Program-made: the position numbers and the translations under genes
Assembly: GCF_014650955.1 (NCBI RefSeq)
Contig: NZ_BMVY01000030.1
Span: 50,293 to 114,292 of the forward strand
DNA length: 64,000 nucleotides
Reading direction: 5' to 3'
From: Streptomyces tauricus
GTDB lineage: Bacteria > Actinomycetota > Actinomycetes > Streptomycetales > Streptomycetaceae
Notes under the pieces: generated by a model
What the model was told of the DNA's origin: nothing
Seen by the model: the letters and a program-made list of their open reading frames with translations, nothing else
Database searches by the model: none
Shown: piece by piece, positions 17,485 through 24,665 of the stretch
Numbering within the stretch: the first letter of the stretch is position 1
How the letters are laid out: each line of letters starts with the position of its first letter

Positions 17485-18446
17485 GACAGCACCCTCCGTT
17501 CGATGAGGCGGACCGCGCTGTCGGAGACCAGGCCGAAGATCCCGTAGATGAGCAGGCCGACGAGGATCACGTCCGTCTGGCCGTAGTTCTGGGCCTGGAA
17601 CATCATGTAACCGAGGCCGCTGGTGGCGTTGATCTGCTCCAGCACCACCAGGCCGAGCCAGGAGCCGGTGACGCCGAGCCGGAGTCCCACGAAGAACCCG
17701 GGCAGCGCGCCGGGAATGACGATCTCCCGGATGAAGCGGAGCTTGGACAGCCCCTGCACCTCGGCGAGTTCGACGAACCGGTGGTCGATGCCGGACAGCG
17801 CGGAGTACAGGTTCAGATAGATCGGGATGTAGACGACGATGGCGATGATCGCGATCTTGAAGGTCTCGCCGATGCCCAGCCAGAGGATGAACAGCGGGAT
17901 CAGACCGAGGGTCGGGATCGCCCGGTTGAGCTGGACCGTCCCGTCGATCAGCGCCTCGCCGACCCGGCTGAGCCCGGCCGTCAGCGCGAGGACCACCCCG
18001 GCGGTCAGCCCGAGGGCGAACCCGGATCCGGCGCGCCGCAGCGAGGTGAGGATGTCGGTGGACAGCGTGCCGTCGCTCCACAGCTGACCCGCGGTCCGCA
18101 GGACCGTCCAGGGCGCGGGGATCGCGTTCGTGTCCAGCTGCCCGGCGGCGGAGGCGCCGGCCCAGAGCGCGAAGAACAGCACGGGACCGATCAGCCGGGA
18201 GGCGGGCAGCCGCTTGCCGGGGGAGAGGCCGCCGCGCCGGCGCCGCCCGGTCCGCCGTGCCGGGGCGGCGGTCTCGGCGGCGCCGGAGGTCTCGGCGGCC
18301 CCGGCGGTCTCGGCGGCGCCGGAGGTCTGGGAGATCTCGCCGGTCTCGCCGGTCTCGTCGCTCCGGCCGTTCTCGCCGTCCTCGGACACAGCGGTCGCGG
18401 CGGCGGTGGAGGTGGCGGCGGTGGCGGAGGGGATGGAGGTGGTCAT
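17460..18446 (-). CDS. sulfonate-type ABC transporter permease (SsuC-like)
   Basis: The ATG at 18446 lies 5 bases beyond the stop of the binding-protein gene. The protein has 328 residues: a 75-residue cytoplasmic N-terminus rich in Glu, Thr, Ala and Gly, an Arg cluster (RRTGRRRRGG), then about six helices with the permease EAA loop (ELAEVQGLSKLRFIREIVIP). The N-terminal tail comes from imperfect direct repeats at about 18265-18350 and is not part of the normal SsuC fold; it may vary among strains. Family and operon place it in sulfonate import. Confidence 0.92.
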   Translation of the reverse strand: MTTSIPSATAATSTAAATAVSEDGENGRSDETGETGEISQTSGAAETAGAAETSGAAETAAPARRTGRRRRGGLSPGKRLPASRLIGPVLFFALWAGASAAGQLDTNAIPAPWTVLRTAGQLWSDGTLSTDILTSLRRAGSGFALGLTAGVVLALTAGLSRVGEALIDGTVQLNRAIPTLGLIPLFILWLGIGETFKIAIIAIVVYIPIYLNLYSALSGIDHRFVELAEVQGLSKLRFIREIVIPGALPGFFVGLRLGVTGSWLGLVVLEQINATSGLGYMMFQAQNYGQTDVILVGLLIYGIFGLVSDSAVRLIERRVLSWRRTLNS

Positions 18447-18451
18447 CGCGC

Positions 18452-19519
18452 TCACTTCCGGTACTCGGCGGAGACGGCTTTCGCCGCGATGCCCTCGAAG
18501 CGGCGGTCGAAGAGCGGGTCGACCTCGAACTCCTTCACGAAGCCGCCCTCGGCCAGCAGGTCCGCGGTCTCCTGCTCCCACTTCACGGCCTCGTCCCAGC
18601 TCGGCGGGAACAGCGGCTTGTTGGCCAGCTCGGTGATCGCCTCCGCCTGCGCGAGGCTCAGGTTCTGCGTCTTGACGTAGAACTCTCTGTTCCATTCGTC
18701 GGGGTGCTCGTACGCCCACACCTGGCCCTTGGCCCACAGCGGGATGTACGCGGCCACGGCGGCGGCCTTCGCCTTGTCGGCCAGCACGGAGACGGGCGCC
18801 CACAACAGGCTGAGGAGGTCCACGACATCGGTGGGGATGGTGTGGGCGCCCTTGGACCCGTACTGCTTGAGGTAGGCGGGCGACTGGCTGTTGGCGAGCG
18901 GGGCGATGTCCACCTGGCCCGCCTGGAGCGCGGTGAGGAACTGGTTGCTGGTCAACGGCACCAGCTCCACGTCGTCGTACGCCAGCCCGGCCTGCTTGAG
19001 CGCCCGCAGCAGGACGACCCCCTGGGCCTGGCCCTGCGAGAAGGCCAGCTTCCTGCCCTTGAAGTCGTCGACGGACCGGATGTCGCTGCCGGGCTTGGTG
19101 GCGAAGAGGTAGTTCGGCTTGCGGGTGATGTTGATCGCGACGATCTTCGCGTCGTAACCCTGGTAGTGCGCCTGGATGGGCGGGATGCCCGCGTTGTTGG
19201 CGACGTCCAGGGACTTGGAGCGGAAGGCGTTGATGACGTCGGGACCGGCCCCGATGTTCGCCCAGGAGGACACCTTGAACGGCAGGTCGGTCAGCCCCGC
19301 GAGCTTGAACTGCAACTGCTGGACGCCCTGGTAGGAGGAGATCTTGAGGCTCGTACCCGAGGGGACCTTGTCGGCCAGCGGGGCGGACGTCGACCCCTTG
19401 GCCCCGGTGTCGGCGGCGCTGCTGCCCGCGCAACCGCTGAGCCCGGCAGCGGCGGCGGCGCCGAGCAGGGAGGAGAGGAAGAGCCGCCGGTCGACTCCGG
19501 ACGCGGACAGAGGTGGCAT
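18452..19519 (-). CDS. sulfonate-type ABC transporter substrate-binding lipoprotein
   Basis: The ATG at 19519 follows GGAG and gives 355 residues. The leader VDRRLFLSSLLGAAAAAGLS ends in a lipobox Cys (GLSGC) and has a twin Arg, so it may be a Tat-exported lipoprotein. The mature part has the periplasmic-binding fold of SsuA/TauA proteins (NNAGIPPIQAHYQGYD, later ITRKPNYLFA). It captures a sulfonate at the cell surface and passes it to the permease encoded next. The 235 bases between its start and the mini-ORF upstream hold no other gene. Confidence 0.92.
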   Translation of the reverse strand: MPPLSASGVDRRLFLSSLLGAAAAAGLSGCAGSSAADTGAKGSTSAPLADKVPSGTSLKISSYQGVQQLQFKLAGLTDLPFKVSSWANIGAGPDVINAFRSKSLDVANNAGIPPIQAHYQGYDAKIVAINITRKPNYLFATKPGSDIRSVDDFKGRKLAFSQGQAQGVVLLRALKQAGLAYDDVELVPLTSNQFLTALQAGQVDIAPLANSQSPAYLKQYGSKGAHTIPTDVVDLLSLLWAPVSVLADKAKAAAVAAYIPLWAKGQVWAYEHPDEWNREFYVKTQNLSLAQAEAITELANKPLFPPSWDEAVKWEQETADLLAEGGFVKEFEVDPLFDRRFEGIAAKAVSAEYRK

Positions 19520-19713
19520 GGGAGGACTCCCTGAGGTCATGGATGGTGCACGGGGCCGCGCTGCGGACAGCGAGGGGAGGGGTGCGCGCGACGGGCAGGC
19601 GGCCACACGGCAGCGCGGCAGAGCGGCAGCGCGGCGGGAACAGCCGGAGGATGAGGAACCGGAGCGAACCGGAGCGTGAGGAGCGGCAGACGACGGACGG
19701 ACGCGGACGGAAC

Positions 19714-19761
19714 GTCAGCGCGTCAACGTGTCAGTGCGTCAACGTCTCAACGTGTCAACAA
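19714..19761. repeat. 8-bp tandem repeat array upstream of the sulfonate transporter
   Basis: Six abutting 8-base units run GTCAGCGC, GTCAACGT, GTCAGTGC, GTCAACGT, CTCAACGT, GTCAACAA. The first four also form two 16-bp copies differing at one base. The array lies directly after the mini-ORF on the minus strand and shares its stop codon. It could be a multi-site operator or an RNA structure element. Confidence 0.7.
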
Positions 19762-19796
19762 CAGAGGGTGCGGCAGCTCTTGGACTCGGTGCTCAT
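19755..19796 (-). CDS. candidate Cys-rich leader peptide (13 residues)
   Basis: ATG 19796 follows GGAG at about ten bases and encodes MSTESKSCRTLCC, then TGA. Three of 13 residues are Cys and two of these use TGT, a rare codon here. It lies between the ROK gene and the transporter operon in the same direction. Short Cys-containing leaders before sulfur genes are known in actinobacteria, and translation stalling at Cys codons when cysteine is low would fit. The identification is inference. Confidence 0.4.
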   Translation of the reverse strand: MSTESKSCRTLCC

Positions 19797-19850
19797 GGAC
19801 ACGATGCTCCTGGCCTGGTGCGACGCCTGTCAACATTCGGATTTTCTGAA

Positions 19851-21101
19851 TTAAATCGATCCCGGTGAAGAGCCCGACGAGGCGCGGAGCCGGCCCGGGG
19901 ACACGCCGAGCGGGTCCCGGTAGAGCACGTCCAGGGCCACCGAGCCGCCAGCTACGGCCAGTACCGAATCCGGGAAACTGGTCGGCGCGACGGCCGCCGC
20001 CCGGTCGGGCCCGACCTCCTCGCGCAGCGCGGCGAGGCAGTCCTCCCGGTGGATGGCGCCCACCTCGGTGACGACGACCGTGTCCGGGTTGAGCACGTCG
20101 AGCAGCAGCCCCACGGCCCGCCCGGTCATCCGCGAGCGGTGCAGCAGCAGCCGTACGGCGTCCGCGTCGCCGCCGGCCGCGGCGGCCAGCACGTGCATGG
20201 GGTTCGCGGTACGGATGACCCCCGCCTCGCGCGCCCGCCGGCACAGGGTCCGCTCGCTCAACTCGGCCTGCAGGCAGCCCGTCCGGCCGCAGTCGCACCG
20301 CTCCGTGCCGCCCGCGAGCGGCAGATGGGCGATCGAGCCGGCCTGGGAACGGGGACCGTGGTGGACCCCCTCATGGGTGGCGAACGCGGCGTCCACGACG
20401 TTGCCCGCGAAGAGGTGCAGCACGCTCAGACCCTCGCGTGCCACCGCTCCGAACAGCCGCTCCCCGTTGACCAGCGCCCGTGCGTGGCCGTCCACATGGA
20501 CCGGCAGACCGGTGTACGCGTGCAGCACCTCGCGCACCGGCACGTCCCGCCAGCCGAGCAGCGGATGCTCCACGACGGTCCCGGAGTCCCGGTCCACCCA
20601 GCCGCCGGCCGCGAAACCCACGGCGAGGGGGATACGGCCCCGGGCGTCCGTCAGCAGGGCCCGCAGCCCGGCGGCGGCGTTCGCGAGGACCCGGGCAGGT
20701 TCGGGGGCGGCCTCGTCATGACGCAGCCGGCGCTCGGCGACGACCCGGCCGCGCAGGTCCAGAAGGGCGACCGTGGTGTACGGCACCGCCACGTGCACGC
20801 CGCCCACGACGAACCGGGAGCCGTCCAGGTCGACCGGTACGTGGGGGCGGCCGACCCCGTTCGACCGGCGCGGTCCCGGCGCCTCCCGGATCAGACCGAG
20901 TGAGGTGAGCCGGGCGCAGTGGTCGGTGACCGAGGCCGGGGAGAGGCCGGTCAGCCGGGCGACGGTGCTGCGGGCCACCGGGCCGTGGTCAAGGACCGAC
21001 CGCAGGACGGCGCTGGCACTGGTCCTGCGCCGGTCGCTGTCCACGGCGCCGCGGGGATGGGGGGAGAGGGGGCGTACGGGGGCGAGGGAGGAACTGGGCA
21101 T
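19851..21101 (-). CDS. ROK-family transcriptional regulator
   Basis: The ATG at 21101 follows GAGGAAG; the protein has 416 residues. The N-terminal winged helix (VARSTVARLTGLSPASVTDH) is followed by the ROK sugar-kinase-like domain, with the zinc site CDCGRTGC. It reads in the same direction as the sulfonate genes and lies just upstream of them, so it is the likely regulator of that block and perhaps of itself. ROK repressors usually sense sugars; linkage to sulfur genes suggests another ligand. The leader peptide upstream also points to sulfur control. Confidence 0.9.
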   Translation of the reverse strand: MPSSSLAPVRPLSPHPRGAVDSDRRRTSASAVLRSVLDHGPVARSTVARLTGLSPASVTDHCARLTSLGLIREAPGPRRSNGVGRPHVPVDLDGSRFVVGGVHVAVPYTTVALLDLRGRVVAERRLRHDEAAPEPARVLANAAAGLRALLTDARGRIPLAVGFAAGGWVDRDSGTVVEHPLLGWRDVPVREVLHAYTGLPVHVDGHARALVNGERLFGAVAREGLSVLHLFAGNVVDAAFATHEGVHHGPRSQAGSIAHLPLAGGTERCDCGRTGCLQAELSERTLCRRAREAGVIRTANPMHVLAAAAGGDADAVRLLLHRSRMTGRAVGLLLDVLNPDTVVVTEVGAIHREDCLAALREEVGPDRAAAVAPTSFPDSVLAVAGGSVALDVLYRDPLGVSPGRLRASSGSSPGSI

Positions 21102-21192
21102 GGAGAACTTCCTCGGGGAGGGTCCGACACTGCGCCGACGTCTGACGTCTTACGTCTGTCTCGTCCGGCGAGCGGGTGCCTCCGCGCTCGCC

Positions 21193-21276
21193 TCAGCGCA
21201 GGCGACAGGTGGCCGTGCCCTGGCGCCGCAGGTCGACGTAGCGACGCGACGCGAAGTTCTCAGCTTGCGGAACCAT
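21193..21276 (-). CDS. putative Cys-responsive leader peptide upstream of the ROK gene
   Basis: The 27-codon frame begins MVPQAENFA and continues SRRYVDLRRQGTATCRLR, then TGA. The pattern Arg-Arg-(His/Tyr)-(Val/Ile)-Asp-Leu with a Cys-Arg near the end is that of the short putative leader peptides found upstream of sulfur-assimilation genes in Streptomyces. The stop is 91 bases before the ROK start, which leaves room for an attenuation structure. The ribosome binding site is poor, so the mRNA may begin close to the ATG. The match is to a known pattern, seen by eye. Confidence 0.65.
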   Translation of the reverse strand: MVPQAENFASRRYVDLRRQGTATCRLR

Positions 21277-21322
21277 GCGCCGAGCGTAGGCGCTACGGCC
21301 CACTCCGGCCAGGGGGGTTGTT

Positions 21323-21375
21323 CGTCCTCGAACGCCGGACGGGCTAGGGATAGCCCCTCCGGCGTTTGAGGAGCG
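21323..21375. repeat. intergenic inverted repeat of the Streptomyces CGTCCTC-AACGCCGGACGGGCT type
   Basis: Left arm 21323-21346 and right arm 21351-21375 pair imperfectly around AGGGA-like bases. The element recurs at 29031-29109 and as a half at 49610-49637. The rest of the gap to 21622 holds a GC-rich stretch, and a likely -10 (TAGCGT, about 21580-21585) for bioY. Confidence 0.7.
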
Positions 21376-21622
21376 GGGGTTCGGGGGCGGAGCCCCCGAG
21401 ACGTGGACGGGAACGGGTAGGGGCGGCGGGGGCGAGGAACCCCCCGGCGGGATCACACCCCCTCCGTGACCAGCATCACGCCCCCACGGGTGTACGGCCC
21501 ACCCTTTGTCGGAGGTGCACCAACCCCCACCGACCCCCTTTGTCGACCACTGACGGAGATCGACACAACCCCCCTGGGATAGCGTCACAACGTCCCCCGC
21601 CCTCACCAACGCCGGAGCCCCG

Positions 21623-22204
21623 ATGACCACCGCCGTCGCCCAGACAACCCCGCGCCAGGTCCTCGCCGACCTCCTCCCCGCCTCCCGCGTCAGGGACATC
21701 GCACTCGTGGCCGGCGGCGCCGCGCTCACGGGCCTCGCCGCCCAGCTCGCGGTGCCCGTCCCGGGCTCCCCGGTCCCGGTGACCGGCCAGACCTTCGCCG
21801 CCCTCCTCGTCGGCACCGCGCTCGGCGCCGGCCGCGGCCTCGCGGCCCTCGCGCTGTACGCGCTGGTCGGCCTGGCCGGCATGCCGTGGTTCGCCGGGGG
21901 CGGTTCAGGCGCCACCGCGTCGTTCGGCTACATCCTCGGCATGCTGCTCGCCGCGACCGTCGTGGGCGCCCTCGCCCGCCGCGGCGCGGACCGCTCGGTG
22001 GTCCGCATGGCGGGCGCGATGCTGCTGGGCGAGGCGATCATCTACGCGGTCGGCGTTCCGTACCTGGCTTGGGCGGCCGACATGACGACGGCCCAGGCCG
22101 TGGCGGCGGGCCTCACCCCGTTCCTCATCGGCGACGCCCTCAAGGCCGCCCTGGCGATGGGCGTGCTCCCGGCCGCGTGGAAGCTCGTCAGCCGCGAGAG
22201 CTGA
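21623..22204 (+). CDS. bioY: BioY, substrate-binding subunit of a biotin ECF transporter
   Basis: The protein has 193 residues and about six hydrophobic helices. The BioY signatures VPVTGQTFAALLVGTALGAG and GLAGMPWFAGG are clear. BioY takes up biotin, alone at low rate or with the shared EcfAA'T module, which is not encoded nearby. The ATG at 21623 follows GGAGC. The 3' end overlaps the convergent FAD oxidoreductase gene by 17 bases. Confidence 0.95.
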   Translation: MTTAVAQTTPRQVLADLLPASRVRDIALVAGGAALTGLAAQLAVPVPGSPVPVTGQTFAALLVGTALGAGRGLAALALYALVGLAGMPWFAGGGSGATASFGYILGMLLAATVVGALARRGADRSVVRMAGAMLLGEAIIYAVGVPYLAWAADMTTAQAVAAGLTPFLIGDALKAALAMGVLPAAWKLVSRES

Positions 22205-23564
22205 CAGCCGCCACGCCGCCGTAGTTCCTGCGGAAGAGGTTCGCCGGGTCGTACTGAGACTTCAGCCCGGCGAGCCTTTTTCGCGTCCCCGGGTCGTACA
22301 GCCCGTCCGCCGCACGGCCATTGCCCCCGGCCGCCCCGTACGCGAAGTTCAGGGCCCGCCCGATCGTCCACGGCTCCACCGTCGCGAGGGCGCGGCGCAG
22401 CAGTTCCCGGGCCGGGCCGTCGACGCCCCCGAGGACCCGTACGAGGAAGCGGCCCTCGCGGTGCGGTACGGAGTTCGGCCGCGACCGGGCCAGCGCGCCG
22501 CCCAGGTGGTTGACCTGGACGACGTACATCGAGGGTGCGCCGGGGCCGGTCAGGGCGAGGAGTTCGCCCACGGCGTCCACGTCCAGCGCGCTGAGCACCG
22601 CGCTGTCCCCGTGGTACGCGTGCGGGAAGTCCGGGTCGGAGTGGATCGTGCGGCTCTCGGCGTACGGCATCTCGCGCAGCGAGTCGGACAGCACCGGACC
22701 GATCCCGCGCAGCGGGGCGACGAGCCGTTCGCCGTCGGCGGCGGTGCCGGTGTGGGCGACGCGCACGGAGACCACGTACCGCCCGCGCAGGTGCGGCGGC
22801 AGCGCGGGCACGTCCGGGTAGGGCACGGCCGCGAACGACGAGGTCAGAGCGTCCGGAACGGTCGCCGTCCAGTGCTCGTACGCACGCAGCGCCGCCACCG
22901 GGTCCACCGCGCGCCCGTCGAAGGCGAGCGCCCCGCCGTACAGCCGCTTCACCGGTACGAGGCCGATCTCCAGCTCCGTGACCACCCCGAGGTTCGCCCC
23001 GCCGCCGAGCAGCCCCCAGAAGAGCTCGCCGCCGTCGGAGAGTTCGGCACCGTCGGCGGTCACATGGCGGAGCCGTCCGTCCGCCGTGACGACGTCCAGG
23101 GAACGGACGTGGTCGGCCGCGTACCCGAACTCCCGGGCCAGGATGCCGAGTCCGCCGCCCAGCGTGTATGCGACGGCGCCGACGCCGGGCGCGGAGCCGT
23201 TCAGCGGCGCCAGCCCGTACGGTTCGGCCGCCTCGACCACCTGCCGCCAGGTGACCCCCGCCCGCACGCGGACCGTGCGCGCCCGCGCGTCGACCGTCAC
23301 CGAGTCCATCCGGCGCGTCGTGATCAGCACCCCGCCCTCGGAGTCGCCCGGCAGCCCGTGCCCGGTCGCCTGGACGCCGACCGGCAGCCCCGCCGCGCCC
23401 GCGTACGCCACCGCGGCGGCCACGTCCTCGGCGGACCGGGCGGCGAACACGGCGTCGGGCCGCTGGGTGAAGCCGGTCTGGAACCCGGCCAGTTCGTCCT
23501 CGTACCCGGGGTCACCGGGCACGAGGACGATACGGCCGGGGCTGATGAAGTCCTGCAGACTCAC
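22188..23564 (-). CDS. FAD-binding oxidoreductase, berberine-bridge-enzyme type
   Basis: The start is GTG 23564; the protein has 458 residues. It has the PCMH FAD domain (VGVQATGHG with the His that can hold FAD covalently; later YTLGGGLGILAREFGYAADH) and a C-terminal berberine-like segment (YDPANLFRRNYG). The second covalent anchor, a Cys normally found before the VGxxxxxxGGG turn, is replaced: the text reads GSAPGVGAVAYTLGGG. FAD is therefore probably bound through His only. The substrate could be a sugar or a natural product. No biosynthetic genes are adjacent. A 17-bp tandem duplication lies about 90 bases upstream. Confidence 0.9.
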   Translation of the reverse strand: MSLQDFISPGRIVLVPGDPGYEDELAGFQTGFTQRPDAVFAARSAEDVAAAVAYAGAAGLPVGVQATGHGLPGDSEGGVLITTRRMDSVTVDARARTVRVRAGVTWRQVVEAAEPYGLAPLNGSAPGVGAVAYTLGGGLGILAREFGYAADHVRSLDVVTADGRLRHVTADGAELSDGGELFWGLLGGGANLGVVTELEIGLVPVKRLYGGALAFDGRAVDPVAALRAYEHWTATVPDALTSSFAAVPYPDVPALPPHLRGRYVVSVRVAHTGTAADGERLVAPLRGIGPVLSDSLREMPYAESRTIHSDPDFPHAYHGDSAVLSALDVDAVGELLALTGPGAPSMYVVQVNHLGGALARSRPNSVPHREGRFLVRVLGGVDGPARELLRRALATVEPWTIGRALNFAYGAAGGNGRAADGLYDPGTRKRLAGLKSQYDPANLFRRNYGGVAAVSSRG

Positions 23565-23653
23565 GGGGGACGTCCTTCGCGGTCGAAGCGCGGTCGAGGC
23601 GCTGCCGGTTCGCTGTCGGACGTCATGCTGACGGGATTACCTGACACCCGCCG

Positions 23654-23687
23654 TCAACATTTCCCCGTGATCAACATTTCCCCGTGA
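23654..23687. repeat. perfect tandem duplication of a 17-bp sequence
   Basis: TCAACATTTCCCCGTGA is present twice without a gap (23654-23670 and 23671-23687), followed by a partial third copy (GCATGTCCCGTGA). It lies upstream of the leftward FAD oxidoreductase and 43 bases past the end of the surface-protein gene. It could be a double operator. Confidence 0.7.
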
Positions 23688-23729
23688 GCATGTCCCGTGA
23701 GTACGACCGTGGGAAGGGCAACGACTCCG

Positions 23730-24515
23730 TCAGGACTCGCTCCGCACGCCGCGCCGCTGCGTCCACCACAGACCCGCCACTCCCGCGGAGATGAGCGCGG
23801 CGCCCGCCGCGCCGAGCGGCAGCACCTGGTCGGCCGGACCGGTCCTGGGCAGCTCCTCGCCACCGGACTTGTCCCCCGACTTGTCACCCGACGTGTCGCC
23901 CGAGGAGTCACCGGGGGTGTCGCCGCCCGGGGTGACGGGGCTGTTGTCGGTGCCGAGCAGGAGAGGCGTCGCCGGAGCGTTCGGCGAGGGGTTGTTGGCG
24001 CCGAACGGGACCGGGCCCTGCTGCCAGAACGTCTTCGTGCCGTCGGCGTCCTGGACGGGCAGACAGATCTTGCCCTCCTTCTTCAGATCGAACGTCGCGT
24101 CCACGGCGTACGACTTCGACTTGCCCGCGGCCAGACTGTCGATGGCGCAGGCGAAGCCGCTGTTCGATCCCTCGGGGAGGTCCTTCTCGGCGATTTGCGA
24201 ACATCCCTTGACGCTCTTGACCGAGAGGCCGTCAAAACCGACCACGAGCAGTCGGATTGCGCCGCTCTCCTTTGTTCCTCCGTTTTTCACCGTGGCGGTG
24301 ATCGCCGTCTCCTGCGAGCCGTTGTCGACGCTGATCTTCTCGGGCAGCGACGTCGTCAGCTTGACGCCCGCGGGCGCTTCGTCAACGACCTTTCCCCCTT
24401 GGTCACTCATCGGTCCCGGATCGTCCGCCCCGGCGGAGAAGGAAAAGATCATCACCGCCGAGAAAGATGCGGTGAGCAGCGATCCCGTGGCGATCGTCCT
24501 ACGACGAGAACTCAT
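23730..24515 (-). CDS. LPRTG-type cell-wall-anchored surface protein
   Basis: The ATG at 24515 follows AAGGGGG and gives 261 residues. A signal peptide (MSSRRRTIATGS and a hydrophobic core) is followed by a beta-rich domain with two cysteines, a Ser/Gly/Asp-rich spacer (GDSSGDTSGDKSGDKSGG) and the sorting signal ELPRTG, a hydrophobic helix and a basic tail (WTQRRGVRSES). It should be attached to the wall by a sortase. It is divergent from the Ser/Thr kinase gene across 150 bases. No sortase gene is nearby. Function unknown. Confidence 0.85.
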   Translation of the reverse strand: MSSRRRTIATGSLLTASFSAVMIFSFSAGADDPGPMSDQGGKVVDEAPAGVKLTTSLPEKISVDNGSQETAITATVKNGGTKESGAIRLLVVGFDGLSVKSVKGCSQIAEKDLPEGSNSGFACAIDSLAAGKSKSYAVDATFDLKKEGKICLPVQDADGTKTFWQQGPVPFGANNPSPNAPATPLLLGTDNSPVTPGGDTPGDSSGDTSGDKSGDKSGGEELPRTGPADQVLPLGAAGAALISAGVAGLWWTQRRGVRSES

Positions 24516-24665
24516 GTTCGTCCCCCTTGTAACCCCGTGACTGCGCCTGAATTCGCAGTACTTGAAGAGGTACCACAAGATTTCTCCGCACTATGCTGGT
24601 GCGGCACAAAGTTGTGGCCATTGTGCTTCTTTGCGATTCTTCTGTGGCTGGTGTTGAAGGGGGGA

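Noticed and set aside
23641..23690. Seven-codon frame MLITGKC ending in Cys upstream of the FAD oxidoreductase
   Set aside because: It is produced by the 17-bp duplication, has no leader-peptide pattern and no sulfur gene follows.
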